64,000 nt of DNA from DAHVFK01 sp035310985 (GCA_035310985.1 DATGDH010000133.1:45912-109911), one strand, 5' to 3'; positions 25,709-36,705 are shown, counted from the stretch's first letter. Numbers and translations: made by a program. Notes: a model not told the origin generated them from the letters alone.

Positions 25709-26692
25709 ATGCTCGCGTTCGTGCTTCGCCGCCTCGGACAGGCCCTGCTGGTGATGCTGGCGGTGGGGTTGATCGCTTTCGCGCTGTTCCGCTTCGTCGG
25801 CGATCCCGTGGTGTTCGTGCTCGGGCAGGACGCGACGCCCGCGCAGCGCGCGCAGATGAAGCATGCACTCGGCCTCGACCAGCCGTTCTACGTGCAGTAC
25901 GCTCGCTTCATCGGACGCGCGGCGCAGGGCGAGTTCGGCCTGTCGCTGCGGCAGCTGAGGCCGGTTTCGACACTGTTCCTCGAGAGGCTGCCGGCGACCC
26001 TCGAGCTGTCGCTGGTCGCGGCCGTGTTCGCGCTCGCGGCCGGCATCCCGATGGGCGTGTACAGCGCGCTCAGGCGCGACTCCTGGCTCGCGCACGTCTT
26101 CCAGGCGGTGTCGCTGATCGGCGTGTCGCTGCCGACCTTCCTGATCGGCATCCTGCTGATCCTGCTGTTCGCGGTGGTGCTCGGCTGGCTGCCCTCGTTC
26201 GGGCGCGGCGACACGGTGAGAATCGGCTGGTGGACGACCGGGCTGCTCACCGCCTCGGGACTCAAGGCGCTCGTGCTGCCCGCGATCACCCTCGGCCTGT
26301 ACCAGATGACGCTCATCCAGCGGCTTGTGCGCGCCGAGATGCTCGAGGTGCTGCGCACCGACTACATCAAGTTCGCGCGTGCGCGCGGCCTGAGCGAGCG
26401 CGCGGTGCATTTCGGGCACGCGCTCAAGAACACCCTGGTGCCGGTGATCACCGTCACGGGCTTGCAGCTCGGCGCGATCATCGCCTTCGCCGTCATCACC
26501 GAGACCGTCTTCCAGTGGCCGGGCATGGGACTGCTCTTCATCCAGTCGGTCGCGTTCGCCGACGTTCCGGTGATGGCCGCCTACCTCTGCCTGATCGCCC
26601 TGTTCTTCGTCGTCATCAACCTGGTGGTGGACCTGCTCTACTATGCGGTCGATCCGCGCCTGCGGATCGAGCGCACCGCCGCTGCGCACTGA
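25709..26692 (+). CDS. dppB: Peptide/nickel-type ABC transporter permease (DppB family)
   Basis: 327 residues with six transmembrane helices and the BPD_transp_1 layout: N-terminal helix near residues 10-30, then a periplasmic loop with ARFIGRAAQGEFGLSL, and the cytoplasmic EAA loop (RAEMLEVLRTDYIKFARARGLSERAV near 210). It forms the transport channel with the DppC-type permease encoded four genes on. The substrate is likely peptides or a related compound; the neighbouring amidohydrolase supports an amide substrate. First gene of the dpp-like operon, divergent from mutY. Confidence 0.88.
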   Translation: MLAFVLRRLGQALLVMLAVGLIAFALFRFVGDPVVFVLGQDATPAQRAQMKHALGLDQPFYVQYARFIGRAAQGEFGLSLRQLRPVSTLFLERLPATLELSLVAAVFALAAGIPMGVYSALRRDSWLAHVFQAVSLIGVSLPTFLIGILLILLFAVVLGWLPSFGRGDTVRIGWWTTGLLTASGLKALVLPAITLGLYQMTLIQRLVRAEMLEVLRTDYIKFARARGLSERAVHFGHALKNTLVPVITVTGLQLGAIIAFAVITETVFQWPGMGLLFIQSVAFADVPVMAAYLCLIALFFVVINLVVDLLYYAVDPRLRIERTAAAH

Positions 26693-26700
26693 GAGTGGCA

Positions 26701-27885
26701 ATGAGCACACCCGTAGAAACCATTCGCAAATACCACGCCGAGCTGCGCGAGATCCGGCACGATATCCATGCGCACCCGGAGCTCGGCTACGAGGAACGGC
26801 GCACCGCCGAAGTGGTCGCCGGCAAGCTCGCCGCCTGGGGCATCGAAGTACACCAGGGCATCGCCGGAACGGGCGTTGTCGGCGTGGTGCGCGGCAGGAA
26901 GACCGGCAGCGGCCGCGCGATCGGCCTGCGCGCCGACATGGATTGCCTGCCCCTGCAGGAGCTCGGCGACGTGCCCTACCGCTCGCGCCACGACGGCCGC
27001 ATGCATGCCTGCGGCCACGACGGCCATACCACCATGCTGCTCGGCACGGGGCGCTACCTCGCCGAGACGCGCCACTTCGACGGGACCGCCTATCTCATCT
27101 TCCAGCCCGCCGAGGAAGGCGGCGCCGGCGGCCAGCGCATGGTCGAGGAGGGTCTGTTCGAGCGCTTCCCGGCCAACGAGGTGTACGCGCTGCACAACTG
27201 GCCGGGGCTGCCGCCGGGCAAGATGGCGGTACGCGCGGGCGCCATGATGGCGGCCACCGACGAGATACAGATCACCGTGCGCGGCCGCGGCGGCCACGCC
27301 GCGATGCCGCACCTCACGGTCGATCCAGTGCCGATCGCGGCGCAGCTGATTACGGCGCTGCAGACGATTACCAGCCGCAATCTGAATCCCCTCGACGCGC
27401 TGGTCGTAAGCCTGTGCTCGATGCAGACCAGCCAGGTGGGCGCGTTCAACATCATCCCGGAGTCGGTCAAGCTGATCGGCACGGTGCGCAGCTTCAGGCC
27501 CGAGACGCGCGACCTCGCCGAGAGGCGCATCAAGGCGATCGTCACCGGCGTGGCGGCCTCACTCGGCGGCAGCGCCGAGATCGACTACCGGCGCGGCTAT
27601 CCGGCCACCGTCAACACGCCGCGCGAGGCCGAGTTCGCGGCGAGCGTCGGCGACCGGATCTTCGGCAAGGAAAACGTGGTGCGCGACGCAGAGCCGACCA
27701 TGGGCGGAGAGGACTTCTCCTACATGCTGCTCGCGCGCCCGGGCGCCTACGTTTGGCTCGGCCAGGGCGGCGGCCCGAGCGGTTGCTTCCTACACAACCC
27801 CGCTTACGACTTCAACGACGACGTGATCCCCCTCGGCGCGGGCTTCCTCGCTGCGCTGGTCGAGCACGCGTTGCCACTCAAATAA
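26701..27885 (+). CDS. M20 family amidohydrolase/carboxypeptidase (hippuricase-like)
   Basis: 394 residues, cytoplasmic, no signal peptide. Metal-binding motifs of the M20D group are present: RHDIHAHPELGYEE near residue 18, HACGHDGHTTMLLG near 101, QPAEEGGAGG with the catalytic Glu pair near 138, and the dimerisation lid GRGGHAAMPH. The C-terminal motif TMGGEDFSYML supplies the last metal ligand. Members cleave N-acyl amino acids, N-aminoacyl aromatics or dipeptide-like amides. It lies between the permease and the binding-protein genes of an oligopeptide-type transporter, so it probably processes the imported substrate. Confidence 0.88.
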   Translation: MSTPVETIRKYHAELREIRHDIHAHPELGYEERRTAEVVAGKLAAWGIEVHQGIAGTGVVGVVRGRKTGSGRAIGLRADMDCLPLQELGDVPYRSRHDGRMHACGHDGHTTMLLGTGRYLAETRHFDGTAYLIFQPAEEGGAGGQRMVEEGLFERFPANEVYALHNWPGLPPGKMAVRAGAMMAATDEIQITVRGRGGHAAMPHLTVDPVPIAAQLITALQTITSRNLNPLDALVVSLCSMQTSQVGAFNIIPESVKLIGTVRSFRPETRDLAERRIKAIVTGVAASLGGSAEIDYRRGYPATVNTPREAEFAASVGDRIFGKENVVRDAEPTMGGEDFSYMLLARPGAYVWLGQGGGPSGCFLHNPAYDFNDDVIPLGAGFLAALVEHALPLK

Positions 27886-27904
27886 CGCACGGGAGGAGAA
27901 CACC

Positions 27905-29476
27905 ATGCGCATCACCCGTATCTTCACCGCCGCCGCGCTCGCGCTTGCGCTCGCGGCGGGCGCGCAGGCGAAGACCTTCAGGTACGCGGACCAGGGCGAC
28001 TCGCTTTCCATGGACCCGTACATGCTGAACGAGTCGCTGCTGCTCAACTTCACCGGCAACTTGTACGAGCCGCTGGTCGACCGCGGCAAGAAGCTCGAGT
28101 TGGTGCCGGGCCTCGCCACGAGTTGGAAGCAGACCTCGCCCACGGTGTGGCGCTTCGAGCTGCGCCGCGGCGTCAAGTTCCACGACGGCACGCCTTTTAC
28201 CGCCGACGACGTCGTGTTCTCCTACCAGCGCGCCAAGGGCGAAGGCTCGGACATCCAGTCCTACGTCGGATCGTTCAAGGAAGTGCGCAAAGTCGACGAC
28301 CATACGGTCGAGATCGAGACCAGCGCGCCTTTCCCGATCCTGCCCGACGTCATCAGCCAGTGGCGCATGATGTCCAAGGCCTGGTGCGAGAAGCACAACG
28401 CGCTGCGCCCGGTGGACGTCAGGAAGGGCACCGAGAACTACGCCTCGAACCACGCCAACGGCACCGGGCCGTTCATGCTCAAGGAGCGCCAGCCGGGCGT
28501 GAAGACGGTTCTGGTGCCGAACCCGAACTGGTGGGGCAAGCCCGAGCACAACCTCACCGAGGCGGTGTTCACCCCGATCGCCAACGCCGCGACGCGCGTC
28601 GCGGCGCTGATCTCCGGCGAGATCGACATGATGGAGCCGGTGCCGCTGCAGGACATCGCGCGCATCTCCGCCGATCCCGCGCTGAAGGTGATGCAGGGCC
28701 CGGAGCTGCGCACCATCTTCCTCGGCATGGACCAGGAGCGCAATGAGCTGCTCTTCTCCAACGTCAAGGGCAAGAACCCGTTCAAGGACCTGCGCGTCAG
28801 AAAAGCCTTCTACCAGGCGATTGACGAAGAGGCGATCAAGTCGCGGGTGATGCGCGGCGCGGCGACGCCCACCGCGCTCATGGTCGCGCCCGGCATCAAG
28901 GGCTTCGACCCCGCGCTTAACAAGCGCTACCCATACGACCCGGCGGCCGCGAAGAAGCTGCTCGCCGAAGCGGGCTATCCGGACGGCTTCCAGGTGGGAA
29001 TGAACTGTCCGAACGACCGCTACGTGAACGACGCCGAGATCTGCCAGGCCGTCGCGGCGATGCTCGCCAAGGTGGGTGTGCGCGTCGACCTGATGGTCGA
29101 GCCCAAGGCGACCTATTTTCCCAAGATCCTGCGGCGCGACACCTCGTTCTACATGCTCGGCTGGACGCCCGCCACCTACGACTCGCACAACCCGCTCTAC
29201 GCGCTGATGGCCACGCCGGGCGAGGGCGGCCAGGGCCAGTTCAACCTCGGCTGGTATTCCAACAAGCGCATAGACGAGCTCACCGCGGCGATCGCCTCCG
29301 AGACCGATCCGAAGAAGCGCCAGGCCATGATTTCGGAGGCGTTCCGAATACACAAGGAGGACTTCGGCCACATCCCGCTGCACCAGCAGGCGCTCGCCTG
29401 GGGCATGAAGAGGACGGTCGAGCTGGTGCAGTTGCCCGACAACTTCAACTACCTGCGCTGGGTCAGGATCAAGTAG
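27905..29476 (+). CDS. dppA: ABC transporter periplasmic substrate-binding protein, family 5 (DppA/OppA-like)
   Basis: 523 residues with a clear signal peptide (residues 1-22, cleavage after AQA). The mature protein shows the family 5 pattern: SLSMDPYMLNES, GNLYEPLV, LVPGLATSWKQ, FELRRGVKFHDGTPFTADDVV, NGTGPFMLKE and DLRVRKAFYQAID. It captures peptides or related solutes in the periplasm and delivers them to the DppBC channel. A GGGAGGAG stretch just before the ATG gives a strong ribosome site, fitting the high amounts needed of a binding protein. Confidence 0.9.
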   Translation: MRITRIFTAAALALALAAGAQAKTFRYADQGDSLSMDPYMLNESLLLNFTGNLYEPLVDRGKKLELVPGLATSWKQTSPTVWRFELRRGVKFHDGTPFTADDVVFSYQRAKGEGSDIQSYVGSFKEVRKVDDHTVEIETSAPFPILPDVISQWRMMSKAWCEKHNALRPVDVRKGTENYASNHANGTGPFMLKERQPGVKTVLVPNPNWWGKPEHNLTEAVFTPIANAATRVAALISGEIDMMEPVPLQDIARISADPALKVMQGPELRTIFLGMDQERNELLFSNVKGKNPFKDLRVRKAFYQAIDEEAIKSRVMRGAATPTALMVAPGIKGFDPALNKRYPYDPAAAKKLLAEAGYPDGFQVGMNCPNDRYVNDAEICQAVAAMLAKVGVRVDLMVEPKATYFPKILRRDTSFYMLGWTPATYDSHNPLYALMATPGEGGQGQFNLGWYSNKRIDELTAAIASETDPKKRQAMISEAFRIHKEDFGHIPLHQQALAWGMKRTVELVQLPDNFNYLRWVRIK

Positions 29477-29482
29477 CGCTCG

Positions 29483-30397
29483 ATGCGCGCAGCGCTCGCT
29501 CGCGCCTGGGACTCGGACCTCGCATACAGTTTCCGCAGGTCGCCCGTCACGGTCGCCGCCGCGCTCGTGGCGCTCGCTTGCGCCACGGGCGCGCTCGGCG
29601 CGCCCTGGCTCGCGCCGCACAATCCCTTCGACCTCGCCTCGCTCAATCTGCTAGACGCGTTCACGCCGCCGGCGTGGACGGCAAAGGGCAGCAGCACGTT
29701 CCTGCTCGGCACCGACGACCAGGGGCGCGACGTGCTCTCGACGATAATGTACGGCGCGCGCATTTCCCTCGCGGTGGGCTTGGCGTCGGTGCTGCTGTCG
29801 ATGCTGGTCGGAGTCGCCCTCGGCCTGATCGCGGGCTACTTCGGCGGCACGCTCGATGCGTTCATCATGCGCGTCGCCGACGTGCAGCTTTCGTTTCCGG
29901 CGATCCTGATCGCACTCCTGATCGACGGCGTGGCGCGCGTGATGCTTCCGCACGAGGCGCAGGACGTCATCGCGATCCCGGTGCTCGTGCTGGCGATCGG
30001 CGCGTCGGGCTGGGTGCAGTACGCGCGCACCGTGCGCGGCTCGACTCTGGTGGAGAAGAACAAGGAGTACGTGCAGGCCGCGCGCGTCATCGGCCGGCGG
30101 CCAGCATCGATCATGCTCGCGCACGTGCTGCCGAACGTCACGGGCCCGGTGCTGGTGATCGGCACCATCCACATCGCGACGGCGATTATCACGGAGGCGA
30201 CGCTTTCGTTTCTCGGCGTCGGCGTACCGCCGACGCGTCCTTCGCTCGGCACGCTGATCCGTGTCGGCAACGACTTTCTGTTCTCTGGCGAGTGGTGGAT
30301 CACCGTGTTCCCGGGCATCGCGCTCGTAGCTCTGGCACTGTCGGTCAACCTGCTGGGCGACTGGCTGCGCGACGCGCTGAATCCCAAGCTGCGATGA
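29483..30397 (+). CDS. dppC: Peptide/nickel-type ABC transporter permease (DppC family)
   Basis: 304 residues, with an N-terminal cytoplasmic extension (DSDLAYSFRRSPVTVAAALVAL) typical of DppC/OppC, six helices, and the LGTDDQGRDVLSTIMYGARISL motif near residue 74. The EAA loop is VEKNKEYVQAARVIGRRPASIM near 190. It pairs with the DppB-like permease. It is separated from dppA by six bases and overlaps the following ATPase gene by four bases (ATGA). Confidence 0.9.
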   Translation: MRAALARAWDSDLAYSFRRSPVTVAAALVALACATGALGAPWLAPHNPFDLASLNLLDAFTPPAWTAKGSSTFLLGTDDQGRDVLSTIMYGARISLAVGLASVLLSMLVGVALGLIAGYFGGTLDAFIMRVADVQLSFPAILIALLIDGVARVMLPHEAQDVIAIPVLVLAIGASGWVQYARTVRGSTLVEKNKEYVQAARVIGRRPASIMLAHVLPNVTGPVLVIGTIHIATAIITEATLSFLGVGVPPTRPSLGTLIRVGNDFLFSGEWWITVFPGIALVALALSVNLLGDWLRDALNPKLR

Positions 30398-31363
30398 GCG
30401 GCCGGCTGCTCGAGGTGCGCGGCCTGCAAGTCGAGTTCCCAACGCGGCGCGGCAGGCTGGTGGCGGTCGACGGCGTTTCGTTCTCGATCGCACCAGGCGA
30501 GGTGCTCGGCGTGGTCGGGGAGTCGGGCGCCGGCAAGTCGCTCACCGGCATGGCGATCATCGGCCTGCTCGAGCCGCCGGGGCGCATCGCCGCGGGTGAA
30601 ATCCTGCTCGAGGGAGAGCGCATCGACCGGCTGCCGCCCGAGCGCATGCGCCGCATCCGCGGCCGGCGCATCGGCGCGATCTTCCAGGATCCGTTCACCT
30701 CGCTCAATCCCCTCTACACGATCGGCGAGCAGCTGGTCGAGACGATCCGCACCCACCTGGATGTCGACCGCGCCGGTGCGCGCCGGCGCGCGCTCGCGCT
30801 GCTCGCGGAGGTCGGGATTTCCGCCCCGGAATCGCGCTTCTCCCACTATCCGCACCAGTTCTCCGGCGGCATGCGTCAGCGCGTAGTGATCGCGCTCGCG
30901 CTCGCCGCCGAGCCGCGCCTGGTGATCGCCGACGAACCGACCACGGCGCTCGACGTCTCGATCCAGGCGCAGATCATCACACTGCTCAAGCGCCTGGCGC
31001 GGGATCACGGCACCGCGGTGATGCTGATCACCCACGACATGGGCGTGATCGCGGAGACTGCGGACCGCGTGGCGGTGATGTACGCGGGGCGTATCGCCGA
31101 GATCGGGCCGGTCGGCGAAGTGATCCACGCCGCGCGGCACCCTTACACCGCAGGCCTGATGGGGTCGATACCGCGCGTGGTCGCCGCCGGCGGCGCGCAG
31201 CATCGCGGGCGCCTGCAGCAGATCGAGGGCTCGATGCCGCGCCTCACCGCGATTCCGGGCGGCTGCGCCTTCCACCCGCGCTGCCCGCGCAGGCTGGCGC
31301 GCTGCTCGCTCGATCGCCCCGAGCCGGTCCCGGTCGCTGGCAACCAGGTCGCCTGCTGGCTGT

Positions 31364-31380
<17 letters not shown>
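30394..31380 (+). CDS. dppD: Peptide ABC transporter ATP-binding protein (DppD family)
   Basis: 328 residues from the ATG that overlaps the dppC stop. Walker A GESGAGKSLTG near residue 41, Q-loop IFQDPFTSLNP, signature FSGGMRQRVVIALAL near 157 and Walker B LVIADEPTTALDV near 177, then the H-loop LITHDMGV. The C-terminal oligopeptide-transporter extension has GGCAFHPRCPRRLARC with paired Cys, a family hallmark that binds an iron-sulphur cluster in some members. Together with the DppF-like partner it powers uptake. Confidence 0.92.
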
Positions 31381-32372
<992 letters not shown>

Positions 32373-32383
<11 letters not shown>

Positions 32384-34238
32384 ACAGGCCGCGCAGCTTT
32401 TCCTCGACGCCGCCTTTGCCGCCGAGCTGCTCCTCGAGCTTCTTGGTAGTTTGGGACTTGAGCGCCTCGGTCGCGACCGCACGGTAGTCGACCTCGTATT
32501 TCAGCGCGTCGAACGGCCCGACCACGCGCACCGGCACCGTGATGCCGCGCAGCTCGGCGCGCTCCCTGCCGCCCTGCCCCTTGGCGGTGCCGACCAGCGA
32601 CGCCTTGGCCAGGTAATCGATGCGCGAATTGCCGATGTCGATGTCGCCCGCCCCGCCCACGCGCAACAGCGGCGACTTGAGATTCAGGTCGTCGTTGTGC
32701 GCCACACCGTTGCGGATCACGAAGCTCGCGCTCAGCTCGCTGAAATCGGTCTTCTGCGACCGATCGGCGGACTGCGTCTGCGCGCTCTTCGAGCCGACCA
32801 GCGACTCCGCCTTGCGCAGGGCCTCGCCCACGTTGAATCCCTTGATCGCGCCGTCGCGCAGCGCGAGCTGCGCGTTGCCGGCGAGCGATTTCTTCATCAC
32901 ATTTACGCTGGCGCCCACGGCCTGCACGTCGAGCGTCACGTTGCCGCGCCCCTCGATGACGTCGCGCTGCGCAAGGTCCCTGACGAGCGGTCCGATCGCG
33001 ATGTCCGTCAGCTTGTCCTTGAGAACGACGCGGTTCGCGTTGCCGTCGAGCGCAAGCGCGCCGGCGAGCATTCCCTGGTACAGGCTCGCCGAATGCGGCG
33101 CGAGGTCGGCGCGTCCGTTCGCGGCACGCACGTCGCTCTTCACCTCCGCGAGCTTGAGGCCCTCCAGCTGCAGCTGGCCGATACGCAGCCGCCCGCGCGC
33201 GGTGAGGCCCTTGAGCCAGGAAAGATCGACCGGCGTATCGGCCCCAGCGGCGCCGCCGGCGCGCGTTCCCTTGCCGCCCTCCGCGGCCGCCTTGCCCTCC
33301 GGCTTGGAATTCAGATAGCGGTCGACGTCCAGCCGATCGACGTCGACGTCGAAGTTGTACGCCGCTGGCGCGAAGCTCTCGACGCCGAGCTTGGCGCGGA
33401 TGTTCGAGCCGTCCAGCTTCATGGCGAGATCGGCATGCGCGGTGCCCTTGCCGAAATCGGCCTGCGCGGAGCCGGTGATCGGCACCGTAAGAGTCCCCTG
33501 CGGCAGCGTCGGGCTCGACACGCTGATGCGCGCGTCCAGCCCGCTCAGTTCCGCCGTCTCGCGCTCGGTGTCGAAGCGGTAGCCCGTCGCGAGCTTGAAC
33601 TTCGCGTCGAGCTCGGGTTTCGTGCCCTTGATCGCGGCGGAGATGTCGAGCTTGCCGGGCACGCCGCTCGCAATGCGGCCGGTGCGCAACTCGAGGTCAC
33701 TCACCGCGATTTGCTGCCCGCCTTTCAGGTCGCGGTACGAGACGTTGGCACGTTCGATGCGGACGCCGGATATGTCGAACTGCACTTTCGACCCCTTCGC
33801 AGCCGGTGCAGCAGCGGGCGCCTTTCCCGCCCGGGCGGCCGGCGCCCCGAGCAGGTCGTCGAAGTTGAACTTCCCGTCGGCACGCTTGACGAGGTTCACC
33901 TTGAGGCCGGACAGCTGCACCTTGTCGACCAGCGTCTGCCCGCGGAACAGCGGCAGGAGGGCGACCGCCACGTGCGCGGAATCGATCGACGCGAAGGTGG
34001 CTTCGCTCGCGCGCTCCGACAGGCTCGCGCGCCCCATCGACGCACCGATGCTAGGCCAGAAGGCGAGATGCAGGTTGCCTTCCAGCTTCAGCGTGCGGCC
34101 GGTGTCCTGCTTGACCACGCGCTCGATCTCGCCCTTCAGCTTGTTCGCGTCGAACAGCAGCGCAAACGCGATCGCGCCGATCACGACCATGGCGACGAGC
34201 GCGCCCACCGCGTACAACAGGTACTTGAGCGCTTTCAC
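32373..34238 (-). CDS. AsmA family protein
   Basis: 621 residues from the GTG at 34238, which overlaps the stop of the upstream nucleotidase gene (GTGA). An N-terminal helix (LKYLLYAVGALVAMVVIGAIAFALLF) anchors the protein in the inner membrane, followed by the AsmA domain (FDANKLKGEIERVVKQDTGRTLKLEG) and long beta-rich regions. A glycine/alanine-rich low-complexity linker lies in the middle (EGKAAAEGGKGTRAGGAAGA), and the C-terminal AsmA_2 region includes FNVGEALRKAESL. AsmA-like proteins form lipid-transport bridges between membranes. This assignment rests on domain layout; the exact paralogue is unclear. Confidence 0.8.
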
Positions 34239-35152
34239 GACACCTTCCGCTCGATGTTGGCGACGCCGAACGGCACGTGCCCCGCGGCCACGTGGCGCTT
34301 GGCCGACTCTACGTGCGCACGCTGGTCGTCGAAGAAGAAATCCGGCTCGAAGGCGCGCAGGAATTCGCCCTTGTCCAGCCCACCCAGGAACATCGCCTCG
34401 TCGACGCCGATGTTCCACTGCATCAGCGTGCGCACGGCGCGCTCGTGCGCGGGGGCGCTGCGCGCCGTGACGAGCGCTGTGCGCAGGCGCATCCGCACGT
34501 CCGTGCCGGCGGCCTGCTGCAGGCGGTGCAGTGCCTCGAGCAGCGGCTTGAACGGCCCTGGCGGCAGCGGCCGCCGCGCGTGCTCGGTCTCGTGGCGCGT
34601 GAACGCGTCCAGCCCGTCGGCCTGGAACACGCGCTCGGCCTCGTCGGAGAACAGCACCGCGTCGCCGTCGAATGCAATGCGCACCTCGTCGGCGTGGCGC
34701 TCGGCGGCACGCGCGGAATCGGGATACACGCGCGCCGCGGGCACCTTCGCTTCGAGCGCGCTCATCACGTCGGCCTCGTTCGCCGACAGGAACAGGTTCG
34801 CCCTCAAGGCATCCAGGTAGCGATACGGCGTGCGGCCGCGCGTGAACACGCCGCGCTCCAGGCGCAGCCCCTCGCGCGCCGCCGAGCGGAACACCCGCAG
34901 GCCGCTCACCGGGTCGTTCTTGGAAAGGATCACCACCTCGACGCGCTGCGCGCCGGGCGTGTTGAAGGCGAGCAGCTTCTTGACCAGCGCGAACGCGACG
35001 CCCTCCTTCGCCGGGACGTCGACGCGCGAGAGCTGCAGCTCTACGTACTCGCGCTCGCCGCGGCGCTCGAACACCGCGTTCTCCTCCTCGAAGTCGAACA
35101 GCGCCCGCGAGGAGATCGCCACCACCAGCTTGCCTTCGAACGAAACGGGCAT
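34235..35152 (-). CDS. Cytosolic 5'-nucleotidase (NT5C1-like family)
   Basis: 305 residues. The N-terminal motif KLVVAISSRALFDFEEENAVF and the acidic VRIAFDGDAVLFSDEAERVF (near residue 158) are typical of the bacterial relatives of cytosolic 5'-nucleotidase type 1 (HAD-like Asp residues), with FFFDDQRAHVESAK near the C-terminus. Predicted to hydrolyse nucleoside monophosphates in the cytoplasm. The stop codon overlaps the AsmA-like start, so the two may be co-transcribed, although no shared function is evident. Confidence 0.75.
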   Translation of the reverse strand: MPVSFEGKLVVAISSRALFDFEEENAVFERRGEREYVELQLSRVDVPAKEGVAFALVKKLLAFNTPGAQRVEVVILSKNDPVSGLRVFRSAAREGLRLERGVFTRGRTPYRYLDALRANLFLSANEADVMSALEAKVPAARVYPDSARAAERHADEVRIAFDGDAVLFSDEAERVFQADGLDAFTRHETEHARRPLPPGPFKPLLEALHRLQQAAGTDVRMRLRTALVTARSAPAHERAVRTLMQWNIGVDEAMFLGGLDKGEFLRAFEPDFFFDDQRAHVESAKRHVAAGHVPFGVANIERKVS

Positions 35153-35230
35153 CGGATTCTCATTTTAGGCGAGCCCCGGGGCGGCGGCAACGCGCTTGGC
35201 TGTCCCGTCGCGCCGTGGGAGACTCGCCGC

Positions 35231-36082
35231 ATGATCAGAGTTTGCGCCGGCGTCATCGTCGCGCTCGACCTGGCGCTTGGCCTGCTGCCCGCTGCGCTCC
35301 CGGCCGAGCACCATCGCGTCGCCGTCGCCTATCTCGCGCCGAGCGACCCGGCGCAGCGCAAGATCTACGAGACCCTGAAGCGAGAACGCGTTCTCGATAA
35401 TCTCGCCGAGCTTCTCAGCCCCTTCGAGCTGCCGCACACGCTTATGCTCAAACTCAGGGGCTGCGAAGGCGTCGAGAACGCCTGGTACGACGACGAGCAG
35501 CATTCGGTGACGGTGTGCTACGAATACCTCGCACGCGTGCTGCGCGACGCGCCGCGCGAGACGACGGTGGCGGGCGTGACGCCGGAGGACGCGGTGGTCG
35601 GCCCGACCGCAGAGGTGTTCCTGCACGAGTTCGCGCACGCGCTGTTCGACCTGCTCAAGATCCCGGTGCTCGGGCGCGAGGAGGACGCCGCCGACATGGT
35701 CGCGGCCTACACGCTGCTGCAGCTCGGCCCGAAGATCGCGCGGGGTGCGATCGGCGGCGTGGCCTACATGTACGCGCGCCAGGCGAACGACAAGCCGCTA
35801 AACGCCGAGACCGCGGCGGAGGTACACCCTTTCACCCAGCAGCGCTTCTACAACCTGCTCTGCCTCGCCTACGGCGCCGATCCCAAGACCTTCGGCGACG
35901 TCGTCGACAAGGGCTACCTGCCCAAGGAGAGGGCCGAGAATTGCGTCTACGAATACCGGCAGGTGGACTACGCGGTGCGTACGCTCCTGTGGCCGCACAT
36001 GGACCCGATGCGGCGCGAGGCGGTGCGCGCCCGCTTCGCCGGGAAGTTCGCGACGCCGGACAAGCATCCGGCCAAGAACTGA
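35231..36082 (+). CDS. Exported DUF4344 zinc metallopeptidase-like protein
   Basis: 283 residues with an N-terminal signal peptide (residues 1-25, RVCAGVIVALDLALGLLPAA). The HExxH motif FLHEFAH (near residue 132) with a downstream acidic EEDAADMVAAY gives a minimal zinc site (two His plus a Glu/Asp), and the overall pattern is that of the DUF4344 family. The motif order suggests a gluzincin-like protease but the substrate is unknown. It is divergent from the 5'-nucleotidase gene, and its stop ends just before the 3' end of the opposite-strand tRNA-Gly gene. Confidence 0.72.
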   Translation: MIRVCAGVIVALDLALGLLPAALPAEHHRVAVAYLAPSDPAQRKIYETLKRERVLDNLAELLSPFELPHTLMLKLRGCEGVENAWYDDEQHSVTVCYEYLARVLRDAPRETTVAGVTPEDAVVGPTAEVFLHEFAHALFDLLKIPVLGREEDAADMVAAYTLLQLGPKIARGAIGGVAYMYARQANDKPLNAETAAEVHPFTQQRFYNLLCLAYGADPKTFGDVVDKGYLPKERAENCVYEYRQVDYAVRTLLWPHMDPMRREAVRARFAGKFATPDKHPAKN

Positions 36083-36087
36083 GTGAC

Positions 36088-36161
36088 TGGAGCGGGTGAA
36101 GGGAATCGAACCCTCGTATGCAGCTTGGGAAGCTGCCGTTCTGCCATTGAACTACACCCGC
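36088..36161 (-). tRNA. tRNA-Gly (anticodon CCC)
   Basis: A 74-base cloverleaf on the minus strand: acceptor GCGGGTG paired with CACCCGC, U discriminator and encoded CCA. The anticodon stem is GCAGC/GCTGC with loop TTCCCAA, so the anticodon is CCC (complement at 36127-36129), and the T arm GAGGGTTCGATTCCCTT is standard. It reads the GGG codon. The 3' end lies five bases from the DUF4344 stop codon, in convergent orientation. Confidence 0.95.
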
Positions 36162-36172
36162 CCAGGGTGCGG

Positions 36173-36202
36173 ATTCTAAGAGGGAAAGGCGCCCCGCAGC
36201 AA
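36173..36202 (-). promoter_or_regulatory. Promoter of the tRNA-Gly gene
   Basis: On the minus strand TTGCTG (36202-36197) and TAGAAT (36178-36173) are spaced by 18 bases, and the predicted start is about five bases before the mature tRNA 5' end, the layout normal for tRNA promoters. Confidence 0.5.
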
Positions 36203-36417
36203 TTTGCGACCCCCGGAGGTCACGACTTTGACGATGGCGGTCCGGGACCTCATGGCAGGACACCCGTCGTGTGGATGTCGCGGCACGTTATCCGCGGGTC
36301 CGATAATTGTTTCAGGAACCTTCCGCAGGCTATCGCAGCGCACCGACCCGACGTAGTCTATGCCGACATTTCACCGTCGACGATTCCGGGCTCGTGACGA
36401 TGCGGCCGACGCATTGA

Positions 36418-36705
36418 ATGAAGGCGCGACTGATTCTGATAGTTAGCGCGGCGCTCGCTGCGGGCAATGTCCTTGCGCAAGCCGCCGTAACGGTGAGCGT
36501 CGCCGCGCACGTCCTCGCCTCGTGCACCACGACGACGGCGCATCCGCAGTCGACCTGCAGCCAGCAAACCGTCGCCCAGCAGAGCAACGTCGTCGGCGCT
36601 TCGGCGAGAATCTCGACGACCACGAACGACGTAGGGGTCACGCAGAATGGCGGGCCGTCTCCGAAGATCGAGCTGAGCGGCAACCAGGCTACGGTCACCT
36701 TCTAG
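36418..36705 (+). CDS. Small exported protein of unknown function
   Basis: 95 residues with a convincing signal peptide (residues 1-22, LILIVSAALAAGNVLAQA) and a mature part of about 73 residues rich in Thr, Ser, Val and Gln. Two Cys residues (ASCTTTTAHPQSTC) could form a disulfide in the periplasm. No family was recognised. It lies in the space between tRNA-Gly and a DUF302 gene; the about 250 bases upstream of it show no other gene. Confidence 0.45.
   Translation: MKARLILIVSAALAAGNVLAQAAVTVSVAAHVLASCTTTTAHPQSTCSQQTVAQQSNVVGASARISTTTNDVGVTQNGGPSPKIELSGNQATVTF

Noticed and set aside
27878..29620. 580-codon minus-strand frame opposite dppA
   Set aside because: It covers a clear binding-protein gene with signal peptide and has no motifs of its own.
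32451..34820. 789-codon open frame on the plus strand opposite the AsmA-like gene
   Set aside because: It mirrors the real coding strand and lacks domains; long antisense frames are expected at this GC content.
36083..36397. Open frame running across the tRNA-Gly gene
   Set aside because: It overlaps a certain tRNA and its promoter and has no protein-like features.
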